The position numbers were made by a program, and so were the translations under genes. 64,000 nt of DNA from Allacma fusca (taxonomy: Eukaryota; Arthropoda; Collembola; Symphypleona; Sminthuridae), in the NCBI GenBank assembly GCA_947179485.1, contig OX359250.1:22322887-22386886 (forward strand). The letters run 5' to 3'. Under the pieces are notes generated by a model. That model ran no database searches and was not told the origin of the DNA. It worked only from the letters and a program-made list of their open reading frames with translations. Position 1 is the stretch's first letter. Every line of letters begins with the position of its first letter. This document shows positions 39,223 through 52,000 of this stretch, piece after piece.

Positions 39223-42002
39223 TGCATAAAATGTGTGAGATAGAGAAAGAGAGATTGAGGCGTCCTTGTGATCTCTAATAAATGAAAACAATACAAGTCG
39301 AAGATGCAAGCAATGAAACGAGGCTTTTATGGTGACTTTCTTTCGCTGATGGAGGGATTCAAGAGATTGACAATTCACAAGTCAACACTTATCCATAAAT
39401 ACCATGTTTTTCTTATGTATTCTCTCGTGGTGAGGAGAACAACAAAATGTAATCAGCATCTTTAAATATTTCAAGTCTATCTTTCCTTCTGAGAAACATT
39501 CATCAATTCCATCTTTTCAGTTTGTAACATAATACACATGACGAGATCTCAGGATTTCTGTAGATACCTGATTATAACTCCCTTCAGAGCTAAGATAATA
39601 CTAGAATGGGTCTCCTCATCCCAGCACCCACACATCATAATCTCATGTCCGCACACAAATCCTCAACTTCCAACAGGATCCTCGACTCTATGGGTGCATA
39701 CATACAGTCAAGGCAATGCTGGGCCTTTGAGCCTCTCCATTTGGTAGTACTGGTAGATAGAGACACACTCAAGAGAAAATGAGACGACTTAAAAAAAAAA
39801 TACAAATGCATCTTCTTATCCCTACCTTGTCGTATAATCTTGAGCGTATGAGTGCGACCAGGCTTTCCAGACTTAAATAACGTGAAAGAAATATCTCTCT
39901 GATTGAATGACTTCTACTTTTCTCACTATTCATTGCGGATCTGACAAACCCTATGTTTATATTTCCACATTTCTCTCCTTATCCCCGGTATAATATATAT
40001 AGATATACGGCTCAAAGCATGGATGGAGTGTCCACAGAATACATACATGAGGAACAAAGTCCTTCGGTGTAGATACATGCAATGTAAGCACGAATGAGCG
40101 GATTTGTACATACTCCCTCGCAATTTGAATATTTGAATGTTAAATCGAACAATATCTGATGTAGGTAGGTGTTGAGGCTTTTGCCCATATGGTATAGGTA
40201 GAGATGCTCATATAGTACCTGAACACCTCCAACGGCTCCAACTCGGTCTTTTCTTAGGAGGATAGACGGTCTATGGTGTATAATTTGTAGTGTGAGCTCG
40301 TTCTTCCTGACACGTTGTAGGTATTTAGCACCTTGGTAAAGGTATTAATCCAAGTCTCGTGTAACTACACGGCCCCACACGTTTCATTTATCCCTTTATT
40401 CATAACAATATGTTTTCATTATTAAAAATGAAATATGGTGTAAATGAAAAAGCTTGCAGCTTCATTGAATGAATGAAGTGTTTGTGTCATGGAAGAATCC
40501 CAAAGTACACAGAAGGTAAGCAGCACCCGTGATCGAAGCTGTGTGTGTGTGTGTGTGTGTGCAATGTTAGGGGGATACGTGAGATATAGATTAGAAAGGC
40601 AGCCTGGAGTGAATTATTTGAAAGAAATGCAGGTTTATGAAGTTAATTTAAAATGCTGTTATTGTTGTTGTTTTGAGGCTCCTTCCACCACTGACTCTCT
40701 GACCGTCTGCTTATCTTTTTCCCTGCCGTGGTGTGTGTACTTACGTACAGTTCGCGGAAAACCTGAAACTTGGAGTAGGAAGAGTTGCCAGAGTGAAACG
40801 AGTTACCTGTCCATCTCATATTGTATTATCATACATGATTACGAGTCTTCAATGAAGACCTGACTCTGGTCACTCTTTCAATGCACAGTCGTACATGTTT
40901 GAAGGTAGCGAAAGGGAAACATAGCTTTTTCTCTCATTTGAAAAAAAAAAACTGCATGAGTCAATGTGGAAGGAACTGCATGGGTTTGGAGTATCTATCT
41001 ACAGTAGAGGCAGTGGTGGAAGTTGCAGTGGAGACCGACTTGCCCATTTGGATTTTTTACAGTAGCTATACTTGTCAAAGATTTCTATACAAACATGATG
41101 CTTTTTTTTTCTTCTTCGCTGAACATATGTAGATACATACAGTTATAATGTAATATGATGAGTTGAGGTTGTAGTTGGAGGGAACGTCCGCACTACTACT
41201 CGAAGGTATTTGGGGTATTTAGAGATCACACGGTAATTACTGAAGAAAAATGCAGCGATAAAGCTTTGTAGGTGATTCACTCGACAGAAAATGTAATGGC
41301 GCAATTTATTACGAATGGACACGAGTACACAAAAATAATAATTTCATGTATGAATCACAAATATGTCTGGGGCTGAATGTCGTGCGGAATTTAAATAGAA
41401 TGAAAAAATAAAAGGAGAAGGAAAAAAAAAAAAGGTAGTGGAGTTTGTTGTTGTGCTCTCAACTGCTGAATTAAAGCCAGGATGACTGAAAGATAGTACA
41501 AGTTGGGATGCAGAAATAAACAAGGATTTGCCAATAGTTTTTGAGGGAAGAGGCGCTATTTACCTCACAAAAGCTGTACCTTTGTCTGGCCTGTGAATTT
41601 TTTAACTGAGGCAGGGAGTAACTATGGAGGTTCAGAGAGAAGAGACTTTTTATTAAATTGAATTTGATAGAAAAAGATTTGAGTGGAGTCTCTATGTTGG
41701 GGATATATATATATGTAAGTAAGTAAATAAGGAGGAAAATAACGGAGGGTAGGGAGTAGTAGTGCAAGTACAGTGACTGATCTCTCTGTTACTTTTGTAC
41801 TCACGTCGTCACTCACTTTGAGTCAAATTATTTCAGGGGAGCAACTCCCCTCCCCACTCGAGTAGTACACAGGTCTTGATATAGTGGAATTATATGAGTA
41901 GTGTGGAGGCTCAGAGTCTCTGTCTGTGATGATGATACACGAGGAGTCTTCCTATTTCCTAAAGAAGATTTCTTGGCACATTTGGCCACTTTGGAGCGAG
42001 TT

Positions 42003-42008
42003 TATAAG
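42003..42008 (+). promoter_or_regulatory. Candidate TATA box (TATAAG) upstream of the Tweedle gene
   Basis: TATAAG lies in the context gagtttataaggcactcg, about 430 bases before the proposed initiator ATG. If used, the transcript has a leader of about 400 bases or a further 5' UTR intron. Other explanations are possible. Confidence 0.35.
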
Positions 42009-42430
42009 GCACTCGCACTTATGCAACCAGAGTAGTCGGCCAACGGCTCTAGTTCTTGGCTCTAGCAATTTTTCGCTCCTTATGCATTGAATAATCATTC
42101 GTGTGTGTCTCTTTTCAATTTTTTGTTTCAAACTGTGCGAACGTCTCGTAAAGAATATTATAAACTCAATTTTTCTGACTCCACCGTCAGCAGAAGGCAG
42201 TGCAAAAAGGAAAAGAAGGAAAATTATTGCAAATTTTTGCCTTCCCCAGCAGAGTCATCTGATTTACAGGGAGACAAATAGGAGACTTTTACACTCATTG
42301 ATTTTTTTTCTTCAAGTGCTGCAACTCTCAGTGCGGATAATGAATTCTTCAAGGAATCAGTTGTAGTGTGTCGTTACTCCTTACTTGTTGTCTCGTTTCT
42401 CTTCTATATTTGTCAACACAATACTTCATC

Positions 42431-43906
42431 ATGAAGATTTTCCTGGTGATCCCTCTCTTCAATTTCTTACTTTTTCAATCAAATATTCTACCACTGCAGA
42501 TATATTTTAGGCGTCCTCAAAAATTCGGATTTTTTTCCCCATTTTACTTCAAAACCCCAATCTTAAGAAAATTTTATTTTTCAAAAATTCCTCTTCATAG
42601 TCAAGTCAATACATACATAATTATACCAAGCAGAAAGTCCGCCTTGAAAGTTTCCAAGGCTTGAAAGCTGAACCCATCAGACTTGTAACCACACACACAC
42701 ACACACACACAAGCCACTATAATTTATTCAGCTTGGTTTATACAGTTTAGATACAATCAGTATATATTTATACAGACTAGACAGCTTGAATGTCAAAATC
42801 TTTGAACTTTATGCAAAGTTTCAAGTTTGGACGAGTCAGGATCTCAGGATATCCGTTCAATGTTTTCCCTATTATTTTTTAGTCATTTTTGTAAACAGTT
42901 TACAAGAAGATTTTAAGATACATATTTTCACCCTTCCAAATTCGGATTCTCAAAGTCCCATTAACCGTGAAAGGAAGGGAGTAGGTCAGGGGAGGAGATG
43001 AGAGGGTAATAATTTTTTTTTTTGGCTAATTGGTAATTTTGTTTGTCTCGGAAGGTTATCGCATGCACCATTTTGGTTGCTTCTGGAGCACCCCACAACC
43101 AATCCCCTCTTGGACAATCCTCCTTAGGATCATCTTTCACAAGTGTACAAGCAGTGACAACGCAGCTGTCAAGTTCTACACCTTCCTCACAACCTCTAAG
43201 AGCATCGGCTTCCATCCAGCAGCCCTTGTACTCTGTTCCAGCATCCTTGCTGGCCCAAAATTCACCCCCTCAACAGGAGTACAACTCCGTGGTGCCGGAC
43301 ACCTCCTACAGTCATTCCCACATCAACCCCGTTCTCCAAGCTTATGGACCCCCCCAGCCTCAGCAACAACATCAAAGCTCGGGACATCAACAGCAGTTGA
43401 GCTCTCAACAACCCCTGTCATACAACCAGTACCAAACGTTGCTGGAGAATGGAAACCCCCAGTTACACTCAACTCCGTTCCATGTGTCAAATGACTACTC
43501 GGAGAGCACCGTTCCGGAGAACACTGGGAATGGTGACCAGAAGCAAACAGTAGTAATTCACAAGCATATACATATGCATTACTTTGTTCGTGGAGCGGAA
43601 CTTCCCGACTTACCGCCAGTTCCAGAGGAGAAAACGTTCGTGTACGTTTTGCTGAAAAAGCCCGATGGACCTCCATCAATTGTTTTCCCTACTCAAGTGC
43701 CTACGAAGCCGACGAAACCCGAAGTGTATTTTATTCAGTACAAAGATCCAAAGAACAAAAGTGTTGAGAATAAGCAGGCAGTGCAGCAGTCAGGTCCCAT
43801 CAGTTCCAGCTCTCAAAGTAATAATAATGACAGCAGTAGTAACATCAGTCCCCCGGTTCCATCTAGTCAATATGGTGCTCGTATCGCAAAATCCGCTCCC
43901 TCTTAA
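42431..43906 (+). CDS. Tweedle-family (DUF243) cuticle protein
   Basis: Tweedle proteins are secreted, chitin-associated structural proteins of arthropod cuticle. The main exon (43055-43906, after an AAG acceptor) begins in the hydrophobic core of a signal peptide, [14 protein letters not shown] short first exon at 42431-42445 would add MKIFL in phase 0 with donor CTG|GTGATC and a 609-bp intron; that exon is a proposal, since the donor is weak. The predicted product is 288 residues. Residues 20-165 are a low-complexity Ser/Gln/Pro region with a Gln-rich core. The Tweedle domain follows: block 1 [14 protein letters not shown], block 3 [13 protein letters not shown], block 4 [13 protein letters not shown]. 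The usual second block (consensus near KxYKIIFIKAP) is absent, so the domain is about 68 residues. The tail is Ser/Asn-rich and ends near [13 protein letters not shown]. Family assignment is strong; exon 1 is moderate. Confidence 0.9.
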
Positions 43907-44238
43907 AAAAATTTAAAAAAAAGCGAAGCCGAGGAGGTATAGAAGTTATGACACAAGTCCGTACATACGAAGACACATGTCGTGTAATTCCCTACTTAAT
44001 ATGCACTAATTAAATGGCAAACTTAAGTAGACACTCCAGTGTTCTATTGTGTAATCAGTCGTGAGTCTCATATATTTTTTATTATTGAATCTTAAGCTAG
44101 CCTTCATAGTATGTACTAACTTCTACAGCCCTAGGAGGAGGATCATATTACTCTTTATTTTTTTCGTGTGGAACACCGCCAGAATATGTAAATAATGTAA
44201 ATGCATATAGAATTGTAACTGTATTTTTGTAACGTGAT

Positions 44239-44244
44239 AATAAA
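44239..44244 (+). terminator. Poly(A) signal AATAAA of the Tweedle gene
   Basis: AATAAA in gataataaactt lies about 330 bases after the TAA stop at 43904, the first canonical signal downstream. Confidence 0.55.
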
Positions 44245-46083
44245 CTTGAGAAATGTTGAGGGACTTTTTGCGAATTTATATATAATTATCTATAACTACT
44301 CTATATCTACAATGCCTGGGTTTTGTCAATTGTGGCTCTCATTCCATCTTCATCGAAAATTGTTTTTGCCCATTTGTATATTCAATTCACCACTTAAAAC
44401 TTTACCTTTAGTTTCTGTTCATTTTACCATGTCAGTCCCACCTACAACAGGAGCATCCTTGCCTTCGTCGTCGTCATTTAGTCGTAACTCTCTGTAGGTA
44501 AACAGGTACCCTAGAGACTTGCCAAACATAGTTGTAATAGGGAACGTTTAGCCTTTTCAATGATTCTCCAACTTCTATATATCCCACTCCATTTTGGCTA
44601 TCTTGACTTTTTTTCTCTCTCCAAACTACTATAATAATCATATCAAAGAATGCTAACAATTATTCAAGCAACCAAGAAAAATGGTACTTCACGTCAATTT
44701 GCTTACATACGTTTTTTTAACTTGCGATTATTGAAATACAACAAGCCAAACCAACTTTCTCTTTTGTTGGGTCGTCCATCCTGCTACTATATGAACTACT
44801 ATTTGTCTGAAGTCAACGTGCTTACACATACTAGTAGATACTTACAACTTTGAAAAAAAAATTCATACAGCATACAATCTCTCTGTACACCCAAACAAAG
44901 CATTGGATGAGGCAAACTTCTCATGACGTTTTTCCTCCGTTACGCAAAAAAAACATGTGGATACATCCTATACATGAAGAAGTGCTTCATAAATTTTGTT
45001 CGCATCCTTACTCATTCCTACATTATTATTATTACGGTGTGTTATGTCGTATATACCTGAACATGTACAAAAGGATAAAAACGTATAGTATATTTGCATG
45101 TAAAGACCATGAGGGAAAAGAAAAAATGTACATAATTTCTATGTATATGCCTGCTTCTCAGTGTACAAATTGAATTCAAGAATCGCATATTTTTTTGTGT
45201 ATGCTGTAATTTTTCGATCTGCTTTCTTGTGCCGATTGTTTTGCAAACATACTTTTGTACCATGTAAATACTCTCGTATGTACTGGCATGGGACAACTCT
45301 ACATTTTTTTTACTCTAGTCACCTTGTTTCTTCATAAACGGTTATTTATTCTTTATCTCGGAGGCTGGTCATGTAACATGATGTTATATAAATGACTCCC
45401 AACATGGCATTTTTTTCCATTTGACGTTTATTTCACTGAGAAAATAATGCAACATGAGAATAAATAAAAACAAATGACAGTTTAAGTACACTTGAGAGCT
45501 CTTGACTTTTTACATTAAGGGAAAAGTTATCAGCGATACATCAGAAAGAGTGAGGAATTTCAAAAGAAAGGTAGCAAATTGTAAATAAATTCTTAAATTT
45601 TATCTTCCCAATACTGTAAAAAAAAATCTGTTGGAATTTAACGGGCAAAGAAAAATTACATTGACTTTAAAATTTCCAAACGTGTCCATCTTTGAATTTA
45701 ACCAAAGCTCTCTTTTTCTACAATTGCACAAACTGGGTGTCACTTGAGTAATATTTTGGTATCTGATAGAAGTCTCCACTGCTTATATGTTCATATAATC
45801 ACACTGTACAAAAGGTTCATTAACTTTTCACTCCCCTACAGATAAATTTGATCGAAATATTTGGTATTGGTAGTAAATTTGTGTTCAATGATGGCACAAT
45901 TGGCACCCTCCTTTTTGCTCTTAAAATATTATCCCAACAATAACGTAAGACTATGAAGGTTGGAATTACTTGGCAAATGAAGTTACTCGTTTTCCCAAAA
46001 AAGGTTGATCATAGCTGGGTAAATGAAGGACAGAGGCCAAAATGAGTATGCAAACATTATGTATGCGTTGCAATTAGAAGGAT
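44245..46083. other. Gap between the convergent Tweedle and lipocalin genes
   Basis: AT-rich. Minus-strand frames around 44474-44659 contain a protein-like stretch (GYIEVGESLKRLNVPYYNY) but no valid exon boundaries were found. Confidence 0.4.
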
Positions 46084-46089
46084 TTTAAT
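46084..46089 (-). terminator. Possible variant poly(A) signal of the lipocalin gene
   Basis: TTTAAT on the given strand is ATTAAA on the minus strand, about 380 bases after the lipocalin stop. I saw no AATAAA nearer than this on that strand, so the assignment is tentative. Confidence 0.2.
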
Positions 46090-46466
46090 TTTGGCGTACT
46101 CTTTGTCAATAAGACAGTGGAAAGAGTATTAATTAGCCCACATGGACATTAATTTCTAAATCTCTTGAATACGTTTCAACTTAATACAATGTCATAGACG
46201 AAGTGGGTAATTGTTATCTCTTGTCTCTCTGGGAAAATGCAGAGCGGTATGTAATTGTCAAGCGCCATTGGGCTTACAAACCTTCATATTATAAAGGGAA
46301 AACAGTGAATCTAGTGTATTGCTTAATAAAACAGAAGAACATTATTTGTAGGCTTGTTAAAAAATAAAACTGCGAATTCAGTAATGCATAGGTACACCAA
46401 ATTTACTCTCGCCACTTCAATTTCGCATTCTTTACATTACTTTTGTTTGTTGATTAGGTAAAGCTT

Positions 46467-49023
46467 TTAGAGTATTGCGTAAGGATTTGGACAACGGGAC
46501 TGATCCGTTGGGACCAAGGGGGCAGTATCCAATTTCAGTTGCTTCATTATTTCACGTGAGTGGGATCTCTCGTCATCATCAGGATTCCTAGTTCTTGATA
46601 AGTACCAGAGGAACTCTGTAATTGGCAGCATTAATATTTTTATCAACACAATTGGTCATGGGAGGAAACTTATGATTATGAACTGATTTATATTTTATTA
46701 AGTCATTAAGTTACGCATGTTATTCTCCCCATTTGGACTACACGACCAGACAATGGCATAGTAGTCGTAATCAGTTTGTAATACCCAGTAAGGAGCTTCG
46801 CGTTCCACTGGAAATTGTAATAACATAAATATATCCATCAAATTACACATGTACTCATCAGATTGATTCTATACTTAGAATTACGTAATTGAGTATTACA
46901 AATTTTTTTTGTCAGATCAAACAAGTTTTTGTATACCCGGGGCTGTTGGGAACGTGACCAACAATTTGGCTTGCTTTCCTGTAGGATCGGCCAGACGAGC
47001 TGAACCAATTATCTGATCATATACACCCGTCCTAAAAAAAATGTAAACAAACAGTACAAGTTGTATTTATTCACAAATACACACGGAATTATTCAAGCAT
47101 TCACTCATACAAGATTTTAAGGAGGATCTTGTTTTTTATAAATAACGTGGTCGGAATGTTTAGTCATCAAAATCTCGACTATACAAGTTCATTACAAAAT
47201 ATTACAAAAACCATGGGAAAAGTCTATTCTGAATTCTCGAATTCAATTCCTGTCGTGACTCGCTCTAGTAAGGACATTGAATGGGAATTTCTTACATTAA
47301 TCTACAGTATAATATGCAGTATGTACTAATCTTGTCTATAATTATTTCAGCCCTGCTCTAGCATGGGAAAAAGGTCATTTAAAAATCCACACTTACAATT
47401 ACAGCTTGTACGTACACAGCTCTCTGCCAATTTTTCAATCCTGATTTTACAATATTACTAAATTTTAATGAATAATTACAGGAAAATTATTCATCATTAA
47501 CTGACCTACTAATTACATTACACTCATGTATTTATAATCAACATAATTAGTTTGCTCATGTTAAGTACAACGATATATCGTTTCACAATTCACATCAGAC
47601 ATCATCAAACAGAACGTTCTGTGCAAGAAGCGTCAAAGAAGACGCGCCTATGATGCTGACAGCGAAGGAAAATCACAACTTGACACTACACATTTAAAAT
47701 AAATTAATAATAATAAGATACACAGTATTAATGGAGACCTCCGTATCGAAGAAACTAGACGATATGAAATTACACATGTATATAAAAAAAACAGTACAAT
47801 ATCCATCCTCTACAGTTCAATGCTCGAAAAGCGAATCTGCAAAAAGCTACATCCCACAGAAGATACTGACATGTTAGGAAAGCCAAAAGGAACAATTATT
47901 TCACAATTGCTTGAAAAATTCCGAAAACGAATCGGCATCCAAGAAATGTTGACTATAGCGCTTCAGTTAATACTATGTAGATTTCTTCAAAATAAATACA
48001 TATACTCTCGTAAATCATTAATAATTATTAGTAGATCAAGGCATTGCTCAATGGTTTGTACCGCATTGTAGTGGGTTAAAATTTTGACTCGAATATATAT
48101 TGTAATTATGAAACAAGTACAATAGGCACTCTTCGAAATAATGTGCTATTTGTGTGTTAAAGTCAACAGGCAGTCAAATAGATACTTGAGAATGAATGGG
48201 ACAATCTTATTGAAGAATCTGACTAAATGTTTTGCTACTTTTATGGAGTGTCCAACATTCCTGCTTCAGAATAAAGCAATAATAATTCCACTTGCCACAC
48301 AGTCACTTCACGTTCTTTAAACCTGACATCATTTGCTTACTATATCCGTTCCATTTTTACCAAGCTTCAGGTCTGAAAGGTGACAGGGGACAGGGACATC
48401 TATTTAAATTAATCACTTTAAATACACAAATCCATATTCCCTCTCCTAATACTAACTTCGAAGTTGGATTCAAATCAGTTGAAATTCTGTAAGTACACCT
48501 TCAAAACAGCTCTTCAGAAATTAACATCAACGACCAAAAAACGACAGGACAACTTATTACTAAACTTATACGATGTAACTCCTTAACTGTAATAAGTCTT
48601 CAAATGTAAAATGTATTATACTATTTCTAATATTAATATACTATAATAATTAATGAAACTTACGCATTATGAATATTTGAGTTCCTGACTTGAATCGTTC
48701 CATTAGGATTCAATGTATAAGTGGCCAGGACACATTTCCCCCCCGTTTCAAACTTTGCTGGATATTTTTCAATTTCGTACCACACCCCCAGATACTGAAA
48801 TTACAACGAAAAATAATTATTACAAATAATTTATTTACAGAAGTAATATATATATTTAATTTATTAATAATTAGTTTGCATAATTTAACCATGTTTTATT
48901 TACTTTTTGTAGGTCGAAAGGTTCCACCACCGGAAGGTCAGGGCAGGTCCCTTGGAATGAGACTTGGGCTTCAGTTCCTAAAATGACTGCCAAGAGTTGA
49001 AGAATTATATATTTGTGCCACAT
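46467..49023 (-). CDS. Apolipoprotein-D-like lipocalin (insecticyanin/crustacyanin superfamily), five exons
   Basis: This is a secreted beta-barrel carrier of small hydrophobic ligands such as lipids, retinoids, biliverdin or carotenoids. Exons on the minus strand: 49023-48904 (ATG, signal peptide MWHKYIILQLLAVILGTEA, then CPDL and FDLQK), 48794-48664 (YLGVWYEIEKYPAKF), 47031-46937, 46807-46715 and 46615-46467. All junctions are GT-AG and in phase (0, 2, 1, 1). Introns are 109, 1632, 129 and 99 bp. The product is 195 residues, normal for the family. Diagnostic motifs: GxW at 43-45, VLQTDYDYYAIVW (the TDY motif) at 124-136, and FLWYLSRTRNP at 148-158. Cysteines 27, 61, 138 and 188 match the four disulfide cysteines of apolipoprotein D. 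N-glycosylation is possible at Asn71 and Asn83. The ligand cannot be told from sequence alone. Next to nothing suggests co-regulation with neighbours. Confidence 0.95.
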
Positions 49024-52000
49024 GGTGACATATAGGTACGTGTCTACCGTAAATGAAGTTTATTTTAATTTAGTTCACAATAATAATTCTAAGTCCACAA
49101 TAATTATCGATGAGACACCACAACGTTCGAGACATGGAGCCGTACTGAAGAACTCTGAGCTCGGATAATTTCCAAGAATGACTTATGTTTGGAGGAAATG
49201 CTTTGAAGGAAGTTTTTTTATTTTGCGTTCTGTTGATTCTAAGTAATAAAAATTTAGATGATAGTACAATATTTAGATAATTAAATTTAATGGAGGGCTC
49301 CTTTTACTGTCGATACTGGGATTTAATGATGGCCAGTACATACAGTGTCTGAGTCTACACTATGACCAATGTTTACACTTTTTGTGATCCTTATCATTTT
49401 TTCCCTTATCGATTGATAAACCACTGCCTCGGAGCTCTCAGCTTTAAAACTCATTTTAAATGTTCCTAACTCAGGCTGTACTTTGTATATTGCTCACTGT
49501 GGATTTATAAATGCTTGTGTGTATGCTTTTGCCGTCTCCAGACTCGAGACGACAAATGTTATTATAATTGACCTCTCTGGAACATTCTTGTATCAGTCAG
49601 AGATCCCTCATGTCTGCCTCTGACTCAGATTAATAAATCCACTTATTCCTCCCAGTTGTGTATGTATAGATTATTGAGGGAATAAATTAAAGACATTATT
49701 TTTATTTCATCAGAGACCGCCATCATGTAGAAAAAATGTAGCAAAGCGTATAGCTCTGCTGATAAGTAGAATCTACTAATTCATTAAATTTTATAATGAA
49801 CCTAAATATTTATTTTAGGTGAGGTCTCTGCACCCGAAGTCATTTTGAATGATCAAGATGCAAAAATGATGAGCTCAAACTGTGAGTGGTCGCATTTACA
49901 TAATATTAATAATTTTGACTCATCTGAATTAATTTATAGGCAAGGGGGGTATGATTTCGTGTTGTGCCGTCAAATATTTGTCTCCCCTTGAGTTCCTATT
50001 ACGGTCAGTCTTTGAGCATATTCGAACCCCCTAATTTGTAACCAAATTTCTTTCATATTTTTGAAAATTATTTCCATTGACCTAGCTCAATGTGAATGGT
50101 CACAGGGGTCAAGAACGGGGAGGAATGTCGAGATTTTTCTCATTTCAAATATAACTATTTAACTGTACTTGCCTTAGCTTAGATTTCATCAACAAAATTG
50201 TTTAATTTTGTATGTACAGAATTGTAAGGGCTTTTCAGCCGGCTAGTGAGCATAAGGCTGAAATATTAAAATTATGGGGAGAAATAATGGCAGTCAAAGG
50301 GACAAAATAATTTATTTAAATTAATTAATGCTAGAGGGATAATTTAATTTGTCTGTGGATTCTCAATTTAAAAAAAAAATTGGGGTACTATGAAACATTT
50401 ATAGTTAAACCCTTGAAGAATCCTTTTCATCATTTCATTTACTAGTGATTCACAATCTTGTACTTAGGTAGGGTTTGAAACAAGCTTTTGAAAATTTGTA
50501 ATATTTGCAAAAATTGGGAAATAAATATTTTTAAAGTCCCTTTTATGGGCTAAGGGGTAGGAAGCGTTTTGGGGTAAGTTGTGAAGCATTGTGAGACTTG
50601 GACCTCATGTTGTAACCTATATATGTACATAAACGTGGCTTTGGAACGTATGTACACAGGTCTAGGGTTAAAATGATAATGTTGGAATTAGTTTTAGCAT
50701 TTTAGGACAGATTGTGGCAGCATCTATAAATTAGTATCGAAAGTAATGATGGAGGATGGAGTGTTCCTTCTGTTGGGACAGTAAACGGTAGGTGGTTGGA
50801 CGTTGGTCTCATGTCAGATCCAATATTGGGGGATGATGAGTAAGTATTGAACCCATCATAACCCAAACATAAGTAAAAGTGGACGAAAGCTTAATTGCTG
50901 GTCTGTTGACAGAGATGGAAATCTGAAACAGGTTACGATAAAGAAAGCTATTTATAAAAATATGCATTGTCGGCATTGTAATAACATGACGGCTTTCCAC
51001 CTGCATCAAATCAACAATGACATTCTTCAGAGCTCAATTCCCACTCCTATTTACGTTAACTACACTGTTATTGATGATTAGAGCGTGCAGAGCCAGTCTT
51101 TTCGAAACTGATTTATAAACCTGTAATTAATTTCAGTAGAAAAGAAATTTCTGTGGGCGAAAAATCAATATCTCTGAAGCTTCACCCTGCAATTGATAAC
51201 TTAAAGAGCCCTGATTGACCCCTATTATCAAACTCCGCATTAACATTATTTTTATAATTTGAGCTACAGCGTAGATCCTTCCACTGGGCTCAGTCACGTA
51301 CCCCTGTGTAGTAGTAGTATGCACACGTTCATACGAATTTTTCAAAAACGGGACATACATACACTGAACAAAACAGCGAAGGCAGTTTATACCTAGTTAT
51401 CTAGTTCTGTTAAGGATGCACTTGTTAAGATAATGAAGAGTACAGCCAAAAGCGAAAGGATTGTGTATTTTCTGCGAAGTTCACTTTTGACTGATGAGTT
51501 GATGCACCCAAAAGCGGCAGTGAGTAATGGTAAAGCTTATGAAAAATAGAGATAAGTCTTACAGCCTGTTAATAATTAGTGCGTTGTCCTGATCACGGAG
51601 AACCCATTAGGTATAATGGTGTCATATACCAATATTAAATACATAAATCCTTTAATTGGTTGTAAACTATTCCTTCAATAATTCAAGCTTTCACTTATCC
51701 ACGCGAATCTTTATTTATTATTATTGGGGAGTATTGCGAATGTCTCATAAATATGTAGCGACGCCACGAGACAGCTATAGCCAAAGAGTTATCAGGGAAT
51801 GGGAATACTCGCTAATTGTAAGACCAAACAAGGGCTTCTGTTTGGAGATCCTGACTGTCACCATAGGGTTTAAATCCTGCATATATTCCTTCTATTTTAA
51901 TTAGTGTAGCATGAATCTCTATAGGAGTCCACGAAAAACCGGCCACTTGCTCGTACTTACAATCAAACAAGAAAATAAACATGTGCTTTCCCTTATTTTG

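Larger units (their letters stand above)
36773..42002. other. No gene recognised upstream of the Tweedle promoter
   Basis: Simple repeats and one weak exon candidate at 37.7 kb. An ATG with a consensus donor (ACAGAAG|GTAAGC) at 40489-40515 has no convincing partner exon. Confidence 0.4.

Noticed and set aside
40489..40860. Possible two-exon mini-gene starting MEESQSTQK with donor GTAAGC
   Set aside because: The proposed second exon (FAENLKLGVGRVARVKRV) has no family match and the pairing rests on one splice-site guess; the intervening frame is microsatellite.
42087..42366. Two overlapping open frames between the TATA box and the Tweedle start
   Set aside because: No family signature, and the position fits a 5' UTR or leader. 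The frames overlap each other in different phases.
43323..43679. Minus-strand frame of 118 codons inside the Tweedle exon
   Set aside because: It is the shadow of the Gln/Pro/Ser-rich Tweedle coding sequence.
44474..44659. Minus-strand peptides GYIEVGESLKRLNVPYYNY and ELRLNDDDEGKDAPVVGG as adjoining exons
   Set aside because: Joining them would need an intron under 30 bp, and no other boundaries worked.
47820..48071. Plus-strand frame starting MLEKRICKKLHPTEDTDML inside the lipocalin intron
   Set aside because: All three frames look equally protein-like here; no splice structure or family signature.
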